DNA of 64,000 nucleotides. It comes from JACKJK01 sp046159835. Its GTDB lineage: Bacteria; Pseudomonadota; Alphaproteobacteria; Rhizobiales; Tepidamorphaceae. Of the stretch, positions 8,573 to 17,461 are shown piece after piece. How positions within the stretch are numbered: position 1 is the first letter of the stretch; the number at the start of each line of letters is the position of its first letter. The translations under genes were made by a program, and so were the position numbers. The stretch is from NCBI RefSeq assembly GCF_046159835.1, contig NZ_JBJXCY010000003.1, positions 62,001 to 126,000 of the forward strand, written 5' to 3'. The notes under the pieces are model-generated. The model was not told the origin of the DNA. It was given only the letters and a program-made list of their open reading frames with translations, and made no database searches.

Positions 8573-10285
8573 TCAGTTGTCGTCGTCGTCCTTGTTCGCC
8601 TTGTTCAGCGCGGCGCCGAGAATGTCGCCCAGGGACGCACCGGAGTCGGTGGAGCCGTACTGCGCGATGGCTTCCTTCTCTTCGGCCATCAGCAGGGCCT
8701 TGATGGAGAGCGACACGTTGCGCTTCTTGGGGTCGAACTGCGTGATGCGGGCATCGACGCGCTCACCGGCAGCAAAACGCTCCGGACGCTGGTCGGAACG
8801 CTCGCGGGCGAGGTCCGAACGGCGGATGAAGGCGGTGAACTCGGTATCGGCGATCTTCACTTCGATGCCGTTTTCCTTCACCTCGAGCACTTCGCAGGTC
8901 ACGACGGCGCCCTTGCGGAGCTCGCCACCGGAGTCCTCGAAGGGATCGCCGGCAAGCTGCTTGATGCCGAGCGAGATGCGCTCCTTGTCGACGTCGACGT
9001 CGAGCACCTTCACCTGCACGGTGTGGCCGCGCTCGTAGTCCTCGATGGCCTGTTCGCCGGGACGGCTCCAATCCAGGTCGGACAGGTGAACCATGCCGTC
9101 GACATCGCCGGGCAGGCCGACGAAGAGACCGAACTCGGTGCGGTTCTTGACTTCGCCTTCGAGCACGGTGCCGGCCGGGTTTTCAGCCGCGAAGGCCGAC
9201 CACGGGTTGTCCAGGCACTGCTTGAGACCAAGCGAGATGCGGCGCTTGTGCGGATCGACTTCCAGCACCATCGCCTCGACCTCCTGGGAGGTGGACACGA
9301 TCTTGCCGGGATGGACGTTCTTCTTGGTCCAGCTCATCTCGGAGACGTGGATCAGGCCCTCAACGCCCGGCTCCAGCTCCACGAAGGCGCCGTAGTCGGT
9401 GATGTTGGTGATACGGCCCGTGAACTTGGCATTCGTCGGGTACTTGGCTTCCACGCCCTGCCACGGATCATCCTCGAGCTGCTTCATGCCGAGGCTGATG
9501 CGCTGCGTTTCCTGGTTCACCTTGATGATGCGAACCTTGACCGTCTCGCCGACGGACAGCACCTCGGTGGGGTGGTTGACGCGGCGCCAAGCGATGTCGG
9601 TGACGTGCAGCAGGCCGTCGATGCCGCCGAGGTCCACGAACGCACCGTAATCGGTGATGTTCTTGACCACGCCTTCCAGCACCTGACCTTCTTCCAGGCT
9701 CTGAACGAGATCGGCGCGCTGCTCGGCGCGGGATTCCTCGAGAACGGTCCGGCGCGAAACGACGATGTTGCCGCGGCGCTTGTCCATCTTCAGGATCTGG
9801 AACGGCTGGGGCGTGCCCATGAGCGGGCCGATGTCGCGAACCGGGCGGATGTCCACCTGGCTGCGCGGCAGGAAGGCCACGGCGCCGTCGAGGTCGACAG
9901 TGTAGCCGCCCTTGACCTGGTTGAAGATGGTGCCTTCGACCTTCTCGTTGTCTTCGAAAGCCTTTTCGAGGCGAACCCAGGAGTGCTCGCGACGCGCCTT
10001 TTCGCGCGACAGCACGGCTTCGCCGAGCGCGTTTTCAACGCGCTCAAGATAGACTTCGACCTCGTCGCCGACCTTCATCGCGCCGTCGACGCCCTTGGCG
10101 CCGAACTCGCGTAGCGGGACGCGGCCTTCGGTCTTCAGGCCGACGTCGATGACGGCAAGGTCCTTCTCGATCGAAACGACACGGCCGTGAACGACCGAAC
10201 CTTCGGCGAGGGAATTTTCGTTGAGGCTCTCTTCGAGCATCGCCGCGAAATCATCGCGGGAGGGACTGGATTGGGTTGTAGCCAC
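8573..10285 (-). CDS. rpsA: 30S ribosomal protein S1
   Basis: RNA-binding ribosomal protein that recruits mRNA to the 30S subunit. The 570 residues contain six S1 (OB-fold) repeats, seen as the recurrent ITDYGAFV and similar motifs, and the two central repeats are the most regular. The start is the GTG at 10285, giving VATTQSSPSRDDF: an AGGAG lies about 11 bases upstream, and the longer reading to 10351 adds residues with no family match. The C-terminus is Asp-rich (DDDDN). It follows cmk across a 295-base gap, the classic cmk-rpsA order. Confidence 0.95.
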   Translation of the reverse strand: MATTQSSPSRDDFAAMLEESLNENSLAEGSVVHGRVVSIEKDLAVIDVGLKTEGRVPLREFGAKGVDGAMKVGDEVEVYLERVENALGEAVLSREKARREHSWVRLEKAFEDNEKVEGTIFNQVKGGYTVDLDGAVAFLPRSQVDIRPVRDIGPLMGTPQPFQILKMDKRRGNIVVSRRTVLEESRAEQRADLVQSLEEGQVLEGVVKNITDYGAFVDLGGIDGLLHVTDIAWRRVNHPTEVLSVGETVKVRIIKVNQETQRISLGMKQLEDDPWQGVEAKYPTNAKFTGRITNITDYGAFVELEPGVEGLIHVSEMSWTKKNVHPGKIVSTSQEVEAMVLEVDPHKRRISLGLKQCLDNPWSAFAAENPAGTVLEGEVKNRTEFGLFVGLPGDVDGMVHLSDLDWSRPGEQAIEDYERGHTVQVKVLDVDVDKERISLGIKQLAGDPFEDSGGELRKGAVVTCEVLEVKENGIEVKIADTEFTAFIRRSDLARERSDQRPERFAAGERVDARITQFDPKKRNVSLSIKALLMAEEKEAIAQYGSTDSGASLGDILGAALNKANKDDDDN

Positions 10286-10580
10286 GTGGATTGTGTCTCC
10301 TGACAGCTCGAAACCTGCGCCAGTATCCAGGTTCAGCCCGCTCGTGCGCATCCCGCACCTTCAATGGGCCTTGAACCCAAACACCCGTATTCACGCTTCC
10401 CGAACGGCCGTCGGGCGATGCCGCCTCATGCGACATGCCTGGCCTTGAAGCGCGAAGCGAGGCTTCGCGATCGTTTCGCGCCATGTTCAGGTCCGGAAAC
10501 GCGATTTCGGGGCCAACGCGCGCGCGTTGCCCCGTCATACCGGTCCGGTGCCTTTGCATGAAAAGCGCCGCCGCCCGCAC
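10286..10580. other. cmk-rpsA intergenic region
   Basis: No coding sequence is evident in these 295 bases. They contain a perfect 8-bp hairpin at 10451-10469 (CGCGAAGC, GAG loop, GCTTCGCG) with no T run after it on the minus strand. It may be an RNA processing or stabilising element or a weak terminator for cmk. The part nearest rpsA is probably the rpsA leader, where S1 autoregulation normally acts. Confidence 0.4.
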
Positions 10581-11213
10581 TCAGCGGGCGTTGGAGCGCG
10601 CCGTATCAACGATCGAGACGGCTGCGCGAAACGCGGCTTCTATATCCATTTCGGTCGTATCGAGCAAGTGGGCGTCGTCCGCGGCGCACATCGGCGAGGC
10701 GGCGCGGGCCGCGTCCCGCTCGTCCCGGCGCAGCACATCGGCACGCACATCGTCCAGCGAGCGATCCTCGCCCATGGCGCACATTTCCAGCCAGCGGCGG
10801 TTGGCGCGGGCTTCGACGCTTGCGGTGACGAAGAGCTTCACATGCGCATGCGGGCACACGACGGTGCCGATATCGCGCCCGTCGAGAATGGCGCCCGGCT
10901 CGCGGGCTGCAAAGCTGCGCTGGAATTCCAGCAGGGCGGAGCGCACATCCTGGTTGGCGGCCACGATGGAGGCTGCCTCGGCGATGCCCGGTGCGCGCAG
11001 GTCATCGGATTCAAAGCGCTTCGGGTCCGGGTTGGCGGCGGCGCGCAGTGCCGCGTCAACGTCCTTGGGGTCGGAGCCTTCATTGAGAATGATGGCGGCC
11101 ACGGTGCGGTAGAGCGCGCCGGTATCGAGCACGTCGAAGCCGTAGTGCAGCCCTAGGCGGCGCGTCAGGGTGCCCTTGCCGGCAGCCGCCGGTCCGTCGA
11201 CAGCGATGATCAT
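10581..11213 (-). CDS. cmk: Cytidylate kinase
   Basis: Phosphorylates CMP and dCMP with ATP in pyrimidine nucleotide metabolism. The 210 residues start with MIIAVDGPAAAGKGT, placing the P-loop at residues 7-15, and DGRDIGTVVCP is the NMP-binding motif. The start codon overlaps the aroA stop by 4 bases (ATGA), so translation is probably coupled to aroA. Confidence 0.95.
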   Translation of the reverse strand: MIIAVDGPAAAGKGTLTRRLGLHYGFDVLDTGALYRTVAAIILNEGSDPKDVDAALRAAANPDPKRFESDDLRAPGIAEAASIVAANQDVRSALLEFQRSFAAREPGAILDGRDIGTVVCPHAHVKLFVTASVEARANRRWLEMCAMGEDRSLDDVRADVLRRDERDAARAASPMCAADDAHLLDTTEMDIEAAFRAAVSIVDTARSNAR

Positions 11214-12556
11214 CCCGCCGCCCCTTCAATCTTCGCGCCAAGCCCGGTCATCAGGTCGGTGAAGGCCGGAAACGAGGTCGCGATCATCGCGCCGTCATCG
11301 ACCGTCACCGGTTCCTCGCTGGCAAGACCCATGACAAGGAAGGACATGGCGATGCGGTGATCGAGATGCGTCTCCACCGTTCCGCCACCGGCAACGCGTT
11401 CGCCACCGTGCACGATCAGGTCGTCGCCCTCGATGGTGTGGCGCACGCCGTTGGCCGCAAGGCCGGCGGCAACGGCGGCCAGCCGGTCGCTTTCCTTCAC
11501 GCGCAGTTCCGACAGGCCGCGCATGATTGTGTCGCCCTTGGCAAAGGCGGCCGCGACCGCCAGCACCGGGTACTCGTCGATCATCGAAGGCGCGCGCTCG
11601 GGCGGCACCTCGACACCGTGCAGGTCGCTCGCCTCAACCACCAGGTCGCAGGCCGGCTCGCCGCCCAGTTCGCGCTCGTTCTCACGGGTGATTTTCGCAC
11701 CCATTTCCTCAAGCGTCGTCAGCAGGCCGGCGCGGGTCTTGTTGACCATGACGTTTTCCAGCCGCACGCGGGAACCTTCCACGAGAAGTGCTGCAACCAG
11801 CGGGAACGCCGCCGAACTCGGGTCTGCGGGAACCGTGACATCGCGCCCGACGAGGTCGGGACGGCCTTTCAGCGTGATGCGGCTCTCGCTGCCTTCCGTC
11901 TCGCGGATCAGGTCCGCGCCGAAATGCACCAGCATCCGCTCAGTGTGGTCGCGGGTCGGCTCGGACTCGATGACGGTGGTATCGCCGGCGCAATCGAGGC
12001 CGGCCAGCAGCACGGCGGACTTCACCTGTGCGGAGGCGACCGGCAGCCGGTACGTGACAGGGATCACGTCCTGCGGGCCTTCCAGTGTCAGCGGCAGGCG
12101 CTCACCCTCTGCGCAGTCCACCACGCGGGCGCCCATTTGCTTAAGGGGGGTCAGGATGCGGCCCATGGGGCGTTTGCGCAGCGAGGCGTCGCCATCATAG
12201 GTGACGGTCAGCCCATGCCCGGCGGCAAGGCCCATCATCAGGCGCACGCCGGTGCCCGCATTGCCGAAATCGAGCACGGCTTCAGGGTTCAGCAACCCGC
12301 CGACACCGTTGCCGCGCGCCACCCACGATCCATCCTCGTTGCGCTCGATCTTCGCGCCGAGCGCGCGCATGGCATCGGCGGTACGCAGCACGTCCTCGCC
12401 TTCCAGCAGGCCGGTGACGCGGGTCTCGCCGCGTGCAAGGCCGCCCAGCAGGAGCGAGCGATGGGAAATCGACTTGTCGCCGGGCACGCGGACATTGCCC
12501 GACAGGGCTGGGGAGCGGCTGGCGCGAACGGGGAGAGGCTCGGCGGAACTGGACAC
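11210..12556 (-). CDS. aroA: 3-phosphoshikimate 1-carboxyvinyltransferase (EPSP synthase)
   Basis: Sixth step of the shikimate pathway: transfers enolpyruvyl from PEP to shikimate 3-phosphate. The core motifs GDKSISHRSLLLGGLA and LDFGNAGTGVRLMMG (PEP and S3P binding) and the late RVKESDRL are intact. The family-style N-terminus (short Ser/Ala/Arg-rich, then ALSGNVRVPGDKS) favours the GTG at 12556 (448 residues). An in-frame ATG at 12613 would add 19 residues without family character. Neither start has a strong ribosome-binding site, so the start is uncertain. The sequence resembles the class II type found in rhizobia. Confidence 0.93.
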   Translation of the reverse strand: MSSSAEPLPVRASRSPALSGNVRVPGDKSISHRSLLLGGLARGETRVTGLLEGEDVLRTADAMRALGAKIERNEDGSWVARGNGVGGLLNPEAVLDFGNAGTGVRLMMGLAAGHGLTVTYDGDASLRKRPMGRILTPLKQMGARVVDCAEGERLPLTLEGPQDVIPVTYRLPVASAQVKSAVLLAGLDCAGDTTVIESEPTRDHTERMLVHFGADLIRETEGSESRITLKGRPDLVGRDVTVPADPSSAAFPLVAALLVEGSRVRLENVMVNKTRAGLLTTLEEMGAKITRENERELGGEPACDLVVEASDLHGVEVPPERAPSMIDEYPVLAVAAAFAKGDTIMRGLSELRVKESDRLAAVAAGLAANGVRHTIEGDDLIVHGGERVAGGGTVETHLDHRIAMSFLVMGLASEEPVTVDDGAMIATSFPAFTDLMTGLGAKIEGAAG

Positions 12557-12682
12557 AGGCGGGCCACACGGTTCTCGTTGAAACGGTCGCAGGCCTCTAG
12601 CATGGCCGGGCATCGCAGGTACAGTGCGCCAACCGGCCCTACGCAGCCGGGCAAAGGTGTTTGAAAAAGCCGAAATTTGGTT

Positions 12683-12711
12683 TTGACAAGCGCTGTGCGA
12701 CCGGTCTATCC
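12683..12711 (+). promoter_or_regulatory. Sigma-70 type promoter for the TIGR02300 gene
   Basis: TTGACA at 12683-12688 is followed by 17 bases and CTATCC at 12706-12711. It lies about 70 bases before the start codon of the TIGR02300-family gene. Confidence 0.6.
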
Positions 12712-12780
12712 GAGCCGCTAGCGATACGGGGCCCCCACGGCACGCCGATTGGCCCTTGAATCCATTGAGAGGAAGAGAAC

Positions 12781-13263
12781 GTGGCGAAAGCGGAACTCGG
12801 AACCAAGCGCACCTGCCCGGATTGCGGCGCGCGCTTCTACGATCTGAACAAGGACCCGGTCATCTGTCCGAAGTGCGAAACCACTCTCGAGATCGAGGAA
12901 GTGGTGGCTCCGCCGAAGCCGAAGCCTGTTGCCAAGCCGAAGCCGAAGCCGAAACCCGTCAAGGACGTTGAAGAAGAAGAGGACGAGGATCTCGACGAGG
13001 ATCTCGACGACGAGGCCGAGGACGACATCGATGATGAGGATGCCGTCACGCTTGAGGAAATCGACGAGGAAGAGACCGAAACCGGTCGCGTCGCACCGGC
13101 AGCAACGGATGACGACGACGAGGACGAGGATGACGACATCCCCGAAATCGACGTCGACGATGATGATGATGACGACGACGACAAGGATGTCTTCCTCGAA
13201 GACGACGATGATGACGACGTTTCCGGTCTCATCGAGGGCGAGGACGACGACGACGACAACTGA
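12781..13263 (+). CDS. TIGR02300 family zinc-ribbon protein with acidic tail
   Basis: A protein of 160 residues of unknown function, restricted in practice to Alphaproteobacteria. The N-terminus is a compact four-cysteine ribbon (Cys12, Cys15, Cys29, Cys32) around the diagnostic FYDLNKDP motif. Next comes a Lys/Pro linker of KPKP repeats, then about 100 residues made almost entirely of Asp and Glu. The GTG start has GAGAGGAAGAG just upstream. The acidic tail is encoded by GAC/GAT/GAG runs, which is low-complexity DNA and a likely slippage site. It stands alone with its own promoter, beside tRNA-Ala. The ribbon plus acidic tail would suit a nucleic-acid or ribosome-associated role, but that is only an inference. 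Confidence 0.85.
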   Translation: MAKAELGTKRTCPDCGARFYDLNKDPVICPKCETTLEIEEVVAPPKPKPVAKPKPKPKPVKDVEEEEDEDLDEDLDDEAEDDIDDEDAVTLEEIDEEETETGRVAPAATDDDDEDEDDDIPEIDVDDDDDDDDDKDVFLEDDDDDDVSGLIEGEDDDDDN

Positions 13264-13400
13264 TCGTCAAGCGGGCTTGCCCTGAGAAGCGGAATGGCAT
13301 ACACCCCCGCTCGCGCCGCGTTTCGCGGCCGGACGGCGCCAGACCAGACGGGCGGCCCGAAACTCCACGGACCGGCGATTCTTCGCCACCACGGATGCAC

Positions 13401-13476
<76 letters not shown>

Positions 13477-13690
13477 CCCGTTCCGCCGTCCAGCCAAGCC
13501 GATCGTGCATCGGCAGATGCGATCTCACATCAATGTGACATTCGCCCCTCGGGCGCGGGACGTTGCCCTGGAAGGGGTTGCCCCTGTCCGCCGCCTGCTT
13601 GATGCGGGGGCCCGCAATCCCCATATCCCGTCTGTGGCCGAATGACCGGTCACAGCCGGCGCATCGCTCAAGCCATGAGGGTGCCACCGG

Positions 13691-13732
13691 TCAGTTGCTT
13701 GGATGTCCGCACCTCAATGCGGGCCATAAGGA
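13691..13732 (+). promoter_or_regulatory. Possible ROSE-like RNA thermosensor before hsp20
   Basis: TTGCT at 13695-13699 can pair with AGGA at 13729-13732 with one bulged G, which is the hallmark pairing of ROSE thermometers. Between them lies a perfect 5-bp hairpin (CCGCA/TGCGG). ROSE elements control many rhizobial small heat-shock genes. Against this, the AGGA is 18 bases from the GTG start, longer than usual, so the call is tentative. Confidence 0.3.
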
Positions 13733-13750
13733 CGAACGGTCCCAATTCCC

Positions 13751-14191
13751 GTGTCACGTTTCACAAGCTTCAATGGCCAGTTTCCGCTTGGTTTCGAGGA
13801 TATCGAGGCCCTGCTGGAGCAAGTTTCGGCCCGCAGTGCCTCGAATGGCTACCCGCCCTACAACATCGAGCGGGTGCCAGCCCGGAAGGGTCAGGAGGAA
13901 CGGCTGCGAATCGTTCTGGCCGTCGCCGGGTTCTCGGCTGACGATCTCGACGTCACCGTGGAACAGTCCCGGCTGACGATCAGCGGGCGGCAGAGCGAAG
14001 CCACACGGCGCGACTACCTGCATCGCGGGATCGCGTCGCGCCAGTTCCAGCGCAGCTTCATGCTGGCGGACGGGATGGAAGTTTCAGGCGCGGCCCTCGA
14101 CAACGGGCTGCTCACTGTTACGCTGACGAAGCCGGAGGAGACCACCGCCGTACGGCGCATCAAGATCGATGCACCGCGGACGGCAACCTGA
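13751..14191 (+). CDS. Small heat-shock protein, Hsp20/alpha-crystallin family
   Basis: ATP-independent holdase of 146 residues that binds unfolding proteins. The N-terminus (SRFTSFNGQFPLGFEDIEALL) resembles the HspQ/IbpA-type proteins of Rhizobiales. The alpha-crystallin domain spans about residues 35-130, with the conserved VAGFSADDLDVTVEQ and GIASRQFQRSF stretches. An IKI motif near the C-terminus fits the IXI oligomer contact. The start is a GTG preceded by a possible RNA thermosensor. DUF1150 follows 35 bases downstream, a common pairing. Confidence 0.93.
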   Translation: MSRFTSFNGQFPLGFEDIEALLEQVSARSASNGYPPYNIERVPARKGQEERLRIVLAVAGFSADDLDVTVEQSRLTISGRQSEATRRDYLHRGIASRQFQRSFMLADGMEVSGAALDNGLLTVTLTKPEETTAVRRIKIDAPRTAT

Positions 14192-14226
14192 TCGCGGGGG
14201 CGTTCAGACCGTTAGAGGAGTACGTC

Positions 14227-14499
14227 ATGACTGACGAAAAGACACATATCCAGACGGCGAGCGAACTGCCCGACAACGCCCTTCTCGCCGAATTCGGCAC
14301 GGGCGAACTCGCCTATATCCGCAAGGTCTCCGCAGGCGACCTCGCCGAATCGGTGCCGGAAGTGCGCGACCTGCCGCCGGAAACGCCGCTCTTTGCGCTG
14401 CATGGCGCCTCCGGCGACCCGATCCTGCTGGCTACTAGCCGCGCGCAGGCCGTCGCCAGCGCGAGCGAGCACGAACTCACCACGCTCAGCCTGCACTGA
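14227..14499 (+). CDS. DUF1150 family protein
   Basis: A small acidic cytoplasmic protein of 90 residues with no assigned function. The family signature is visible in the middle (GELAYIRKV) and near the end (LFALHGASGDPILLATSRAQA). It has a TTAGAGGAG ribosome-binding site 5-7 bases before the ATG and sits 35 bases after hsp20. The two are probably one transcript, so expression with heat shock is likely. Confidence 0.88.
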   Translation: MTDEKTHIQTASELPDNALLAEFGTGELAYIRKVSAGDLAESVPEVRDLPPETPLFALHGASGDPILLATSRAQAVASASEHELTTLSLH

Positions 14500-14535
14500 C
14501 GCGCCGACTGCAAACCGGATACGAATGGAAGAAAG

Positions 14536-14567
14536 AACGTCGCCTGGCGGAAGCGTCAGGCGGCGTT
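14536..14567. terminator. Convergent hairpin between the DUF1150 gene and ptsN
   Basis: An 11-pair stem (14536-14546 with 14557-14567, one G-T pair) has a 10-base loop. On the minus strand it is followed by a pyrimidine-rich CTTTCTTCC. It overlaps the ptsN stop codon, and one structure may serve both convergent genes. Confidence 0.45.
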
Positions 14568-15020
14568 TGACGTTGCGGGCGCGTTGAGCACGCCGTAGAT
14601 GGCGCCGGCATCACGCGAGGCGCGCAGCTTGCCGGTGTTCTCGGGGTCGCGCAGCACGCGCGCGATGCGGGCCAGCGCCTTGAGATGGTCGGCACCCTCG
14701 CCCTCGGGCGCAAGCAGCATGAACACCAGGTCCACCGGCTCGTCGTCGACCGCATCGAACTCGATCGGGCGGTCGAGGCGCGCAAAGACGCCGGCGATCT
14801 GGTAAATGCCGTTGATGCGGGCATGGGGAATCGCAATGCCGTGACCGATGCCGGTCGAACCGAGGCGCTCGCGCTGCAAAAGCTGCTCGAAGATCAGGCG
14901 AACGGGAAGATTGGTGATCGAGGCGGCGACTTCCGCCATCTCCTGGATCACCTGCTTCTTGCTGCTCGCCTTGAGCGACGCGATGATCGCGTCCTGCCCG
15001 ATCAAATCAGTTAGGCTCAT
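14556..15020 (-). CDS. ptsN: PTS IIA-like nitrogen regulatory protein
   Basis: Regulatory phosphoacceptor of the nitrogen PTS (PtsP-PtsO-PtsN). In alphaproteobacteria it influences potassium transport, nitrogen and stress responses rather than sugar uptake. The 154 residues form one EIIA-Ntr (Fru-type) domain with the phosphorylated His66 in GHGIAIPHAR. It lies downstream of rpoN and hpf in the conserved rpoN-hpf-ptsN order, 93 bases after hpf. Confidence 0.95.
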   Translation of the reverse strand: MSLTDLIGQDAIIASLKASSKKQVIQEMAEVAASITNLPVRLIFEQLLQRERLGSTGIGHGIAIPHARINGIYQIAGVFARLDRPIEFDAVDDEPVDLVFMLLAPEGEGADHLKALARIARVLRDPENTGKLRASRDAGAIYGVLNAPATSNAA

Positions 15021-15113
15021 CCATTGTGTGTCCCGGACACTGGTTTGCTGGTTGCCGCGAGATGCAGCGACCGCGGACCTTCATCCGGGCGCCGGCATCG
15101 CATGGCCTGAAGC

Positions 15114-15695
15114 TCAGGCCTTGTCCGCCGCCGGCGGATCAATCCAACCAATATTACCGTCGGTGCGGCGATAAACGATGTTGAGGCGACCGTTCGCCGC
15201 ATTCAGGAAGACAACGACCGGCTCGGTGGAAAGATCCAGCGCCATCGCGGCCATGCCGACCGTCTGCGTGCGGATCTTGGTGGAGGATTCCGCCACCACC
15301 AGCGGGGCTTCGTCGGTGCCCGCGACGGTCTCGTCTTCCTCGTCGACCTCTGCGAGCACGAAGCTCGGTGCGATCACCGGTTCGGATGCTGCCCGGCCAT
15401 TATGGTGATCCTTGAGGCGGCGCTTGTAGCGGCGCAGACGCTTCTCGAGGCGCTCGGCCGCGGCGTCGAGGCTGCGATAGGCATCTTCGCCTTCGCCCTC
15501 GGCCTGCAGGTCGATGCCGGAATCGAGATGGATGGAAAAATCTGCCTTGAAGGACTGGCCCGTCTTTTCGAGTGCGACTTTCCCGGAATAGCCGTGGGAG
15601 AAATACTTCTCCAGCATGGCCGTGACGCGCTCCTCGGCGCGTTCCCTCAGAGCATCTCCAACGTCAATATTCTTGCCGATCACGCGCAGCGTCAT
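15114..15695 (-). CDS. hpf: Ribosome hibernation promoting factor, long form
   Basis: Binds the decoding region of stationary-phase ribosomes and promotes 100S dimers. The 193 residues have two parts: an N-terminal S30AE domain (about residues 1-105) and a C-terminal dimerisation domain (about 130-190, with VVFLNAANGRLNIVYRRTDGNIGWIDP). An acidic linker separates them. The length identifies the long form that dimerises ribosomes alone, and no separate rmf is seen. It follows rpoN across a 197-base gap and precedes ptsN. Confidence 0.94.
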   Translation of the reverse strand: MTLRVIGKNIDVGDALRERAEERVTAMLEKYFSHGYSGKVALEKTGQSFKADFSIHLDSGIDLQAEGEGEDAYRSLDAAAERLEKRLRRYKRRLKDHHNGRAASEPVIAPSFVLAEVDEEDETVAGTDEAPLVVAESSTKIRTQTVGMAAMALDLSTEPVVVFLNAANGRLNIVYRRTDGNIGWIDPPAADKA

Positions 15696-15892
15696 CTTCG
15701 GTAACCACCTGAATGTCAGTTGTACATGGCGATATTTGAAGCCGCTTTGCGGATCGCCTCAAGCTCTTTCGTGGCAGGTGCTGCAATGCCTCCGAGGGAA
15801 GACCTGCCCGATGAGGCGCGGACCCTAGTGTCGGGCGGGTGACAAGTCAATGACCAGATTCTGCACCTGCAAGAGCCGCCTCTCACGCTGCG

Positions 15893-17461
15893 TCATGTCA
15901 GCGCCCGACTTTCCCTCCGGCGCTGTACTGAAGATGGAATACCCAATGATTCCCGGTACTTGGCAACTGTTCGCCGGGCGATATCGACACCGTCTTCCTG
16001 CAGTGCCTTCACGATCTGGTCGTCGGACAGAACGGCCTTTCCTTCCGCCTCGATCATCGCGCGGATGCGGTGGCGGACGGATTCACCGGAGTGCGCATCG
16101 CCCCCGCCGGTGGCCGCAATTGCCGTTGGAAAAAAGTACTTCAGCTCGAACAATCCGCGTGGCGTGGCCATGTACTTGTTGGCCGTGACGCGGCTGATGG
16201 TCGATTCGTGCATGTCGATGGCTTCCGCCACCTGCTTCAGATTGAGCGGCCGCAGATAGGCAATTCCGCGCATCAGGAAGGCGTCCTGCTGGCGCACGAT
16301 CTCTGTCGCGACCTTGAGAACCGTGCGGGCGCGCTGGTCGAGGCTCTTGATGAGCCAGTTCGCCTCCTGCAGGCAGTTGTTCAGCCACATGCGGTCGTCG
16401 GTTCCGTTCACGGTGCCGATGACGGAGGAATAATAGCCGCGATTGACGAGGACGCGCGGCAGCGTGTCGGCATTGAGGTCGATGGCCCAACCGCCGTCGG
16501 CGCGCATGCGCACGAACACGTCCGGCACCACCGGCTGAACCGGCGAAAAGCCGAAGCGCGATCCGGGCTTGGGGTCCAGCGCCCGGATTTCCATCACCAT
16601 GTCGGCGAGATCTTCCTGGTCGACGCCGCAGATGCGCTTCAGGGCGGTGAAATCGCGTTTTGCCAAGGTCTGCAGGTTTTCCAACAGGCACTGCATGACC
16701 GGATCGAGCCGGTCCTTTTCCTTCAGTTGCAGGGCGAGACACTCGGCCAGCGACCGCGCCCCGACACCGACCGGCTCCATCTGGTGAACGATCTCGAGCG
16801 CCGCTTCGGCGTCCGCCATGGCGATGCCGAGTTGTTCGGCGAACTCCTCAAGCGAGGTCGCGAGGTACCCGTTGTCGTCCATGTAGCCGATCAGCCGCTC
16901 GCAGACAGCCTTGACCAGCGGCGGAGCGACCACCTGGCCGAGCTGTTCGAGAAGATGGTCGGCCAGCGTGAGGTTGGCGGAGACAAATTCCTCGAGATTG
17001 TAGTCGTCGCCACCTGCACCCGGCAGGGCGCTCGGCGCGCCGGTTCCCGGCGTGAAGGCGGAGGTCTCGTCCATCGCCTCGCCGATATCTGCATCGACCG
17101 ACGGCGTCAGGGAGTTGATGTCGGAACTGCTCGCGGAGACGAGGTCGCCGGGTTCGCCATCGGAGAGTGACGCGGTGCCGTCCGAGGCATCGCCGCTATC
17201 GCCGTCGCCGCTGGAGTCCACGTCCTCGTCACGCCGCGAGGCCTCGCGCTGGGCCTCGGAGGGTGCATCCTCGGCATCATCGCGCTCCAGCAGCGGATTT
17301 CGTTCAAGCTCGTTTTCCACGTAGGCAGCAAGATCGAGACTGGAGAGTTGCAGCAGCTTGATGGCCTGCATCAGCTGCGGGGTCATCACCAGGGACTGGC
17401 TTTGCCGCAGCTCCAGCCGCGGCCCCATTGCAAATCCGCCCCTGCCCCCTTGTGCGCTCAC
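15893..17461 (-). CDS. rpoN: RNA polymerase sigma-54 factor
   Basis: Alternative sigma factor that needs AAA+ enhancer-binding activators; it controls nitrogen metabolism and other functions. In the 522 residues, region I is Gln/Leu-rich (RLELRQSQSLVMTPQLMQAIKLL), region II is an acidic variable segment (about 65-130), and the C-terminal HTH is followed by the RpoN box ARRTVAKYRE. The start overlaps the lptB stop by 4 bases, so it is coupled to lptB. A second Met at residue 12 is an alternative start. Confidence 0.96.
   Translation of the reverse strand: MSAQGGRGGFAMGPRLELRQSQSLVMTPQLMQAIKLLQLSSLDLAAYVENELERNPLLERDDAEDAPSEAQREASRRDEDVDSSGDGDSGDASDGTASLSDGEPGDLVSASSSDINSLTPSVDADIGEAMDETSAFTPGTGAPSALPGAGGDDYNLEEFVSANLTLADHLLEQLGQVVAPPLVKAVCERLIGYMDDNGYLATSLEEFAEQLGIAMADAEAALEIVHQMEPVGVGARSLAECLALQLKEKDRLDPVMQCLLENLQTLAKRDFTALKRICGVDQEDLADMVMEIRALDPKPGSRFGFSPVQPVVPDVFVRMRADGGWAIDLNADTLPRVLVNRGYYSSVIGTVNGTDDRMWLNNCLQEANWLIKSLDQRARTVLKVATEIVRQQDAFLMRGIAYLRPLNLKQVAEAIDMHESTISRVTANKYMATPRGLFELKYFFPTAIAATGGGDAHSGESVRHRIRAMIEAEGKAVLSDDQIVKALQEDGVDIARRTVAKYRESLGIPSSVQRRRESRALT

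Noticed and set aside
8111..10114. 667-codon ORF on the plus strand opposite rpsA
   Set aside because: Strand-complement shadow of a strongly conserved GC-rich gene; the composition is mostly Asp, His, Gly and Val, with no domain and no ribosome-binding site logic.
12960..13263. GAC/GAT tract as a microsatellite or CRISPR-like repeat
   Set aside because: It is an in-frame Asp/Glu coding tract of the TIGR02300 protein without regular spacers.
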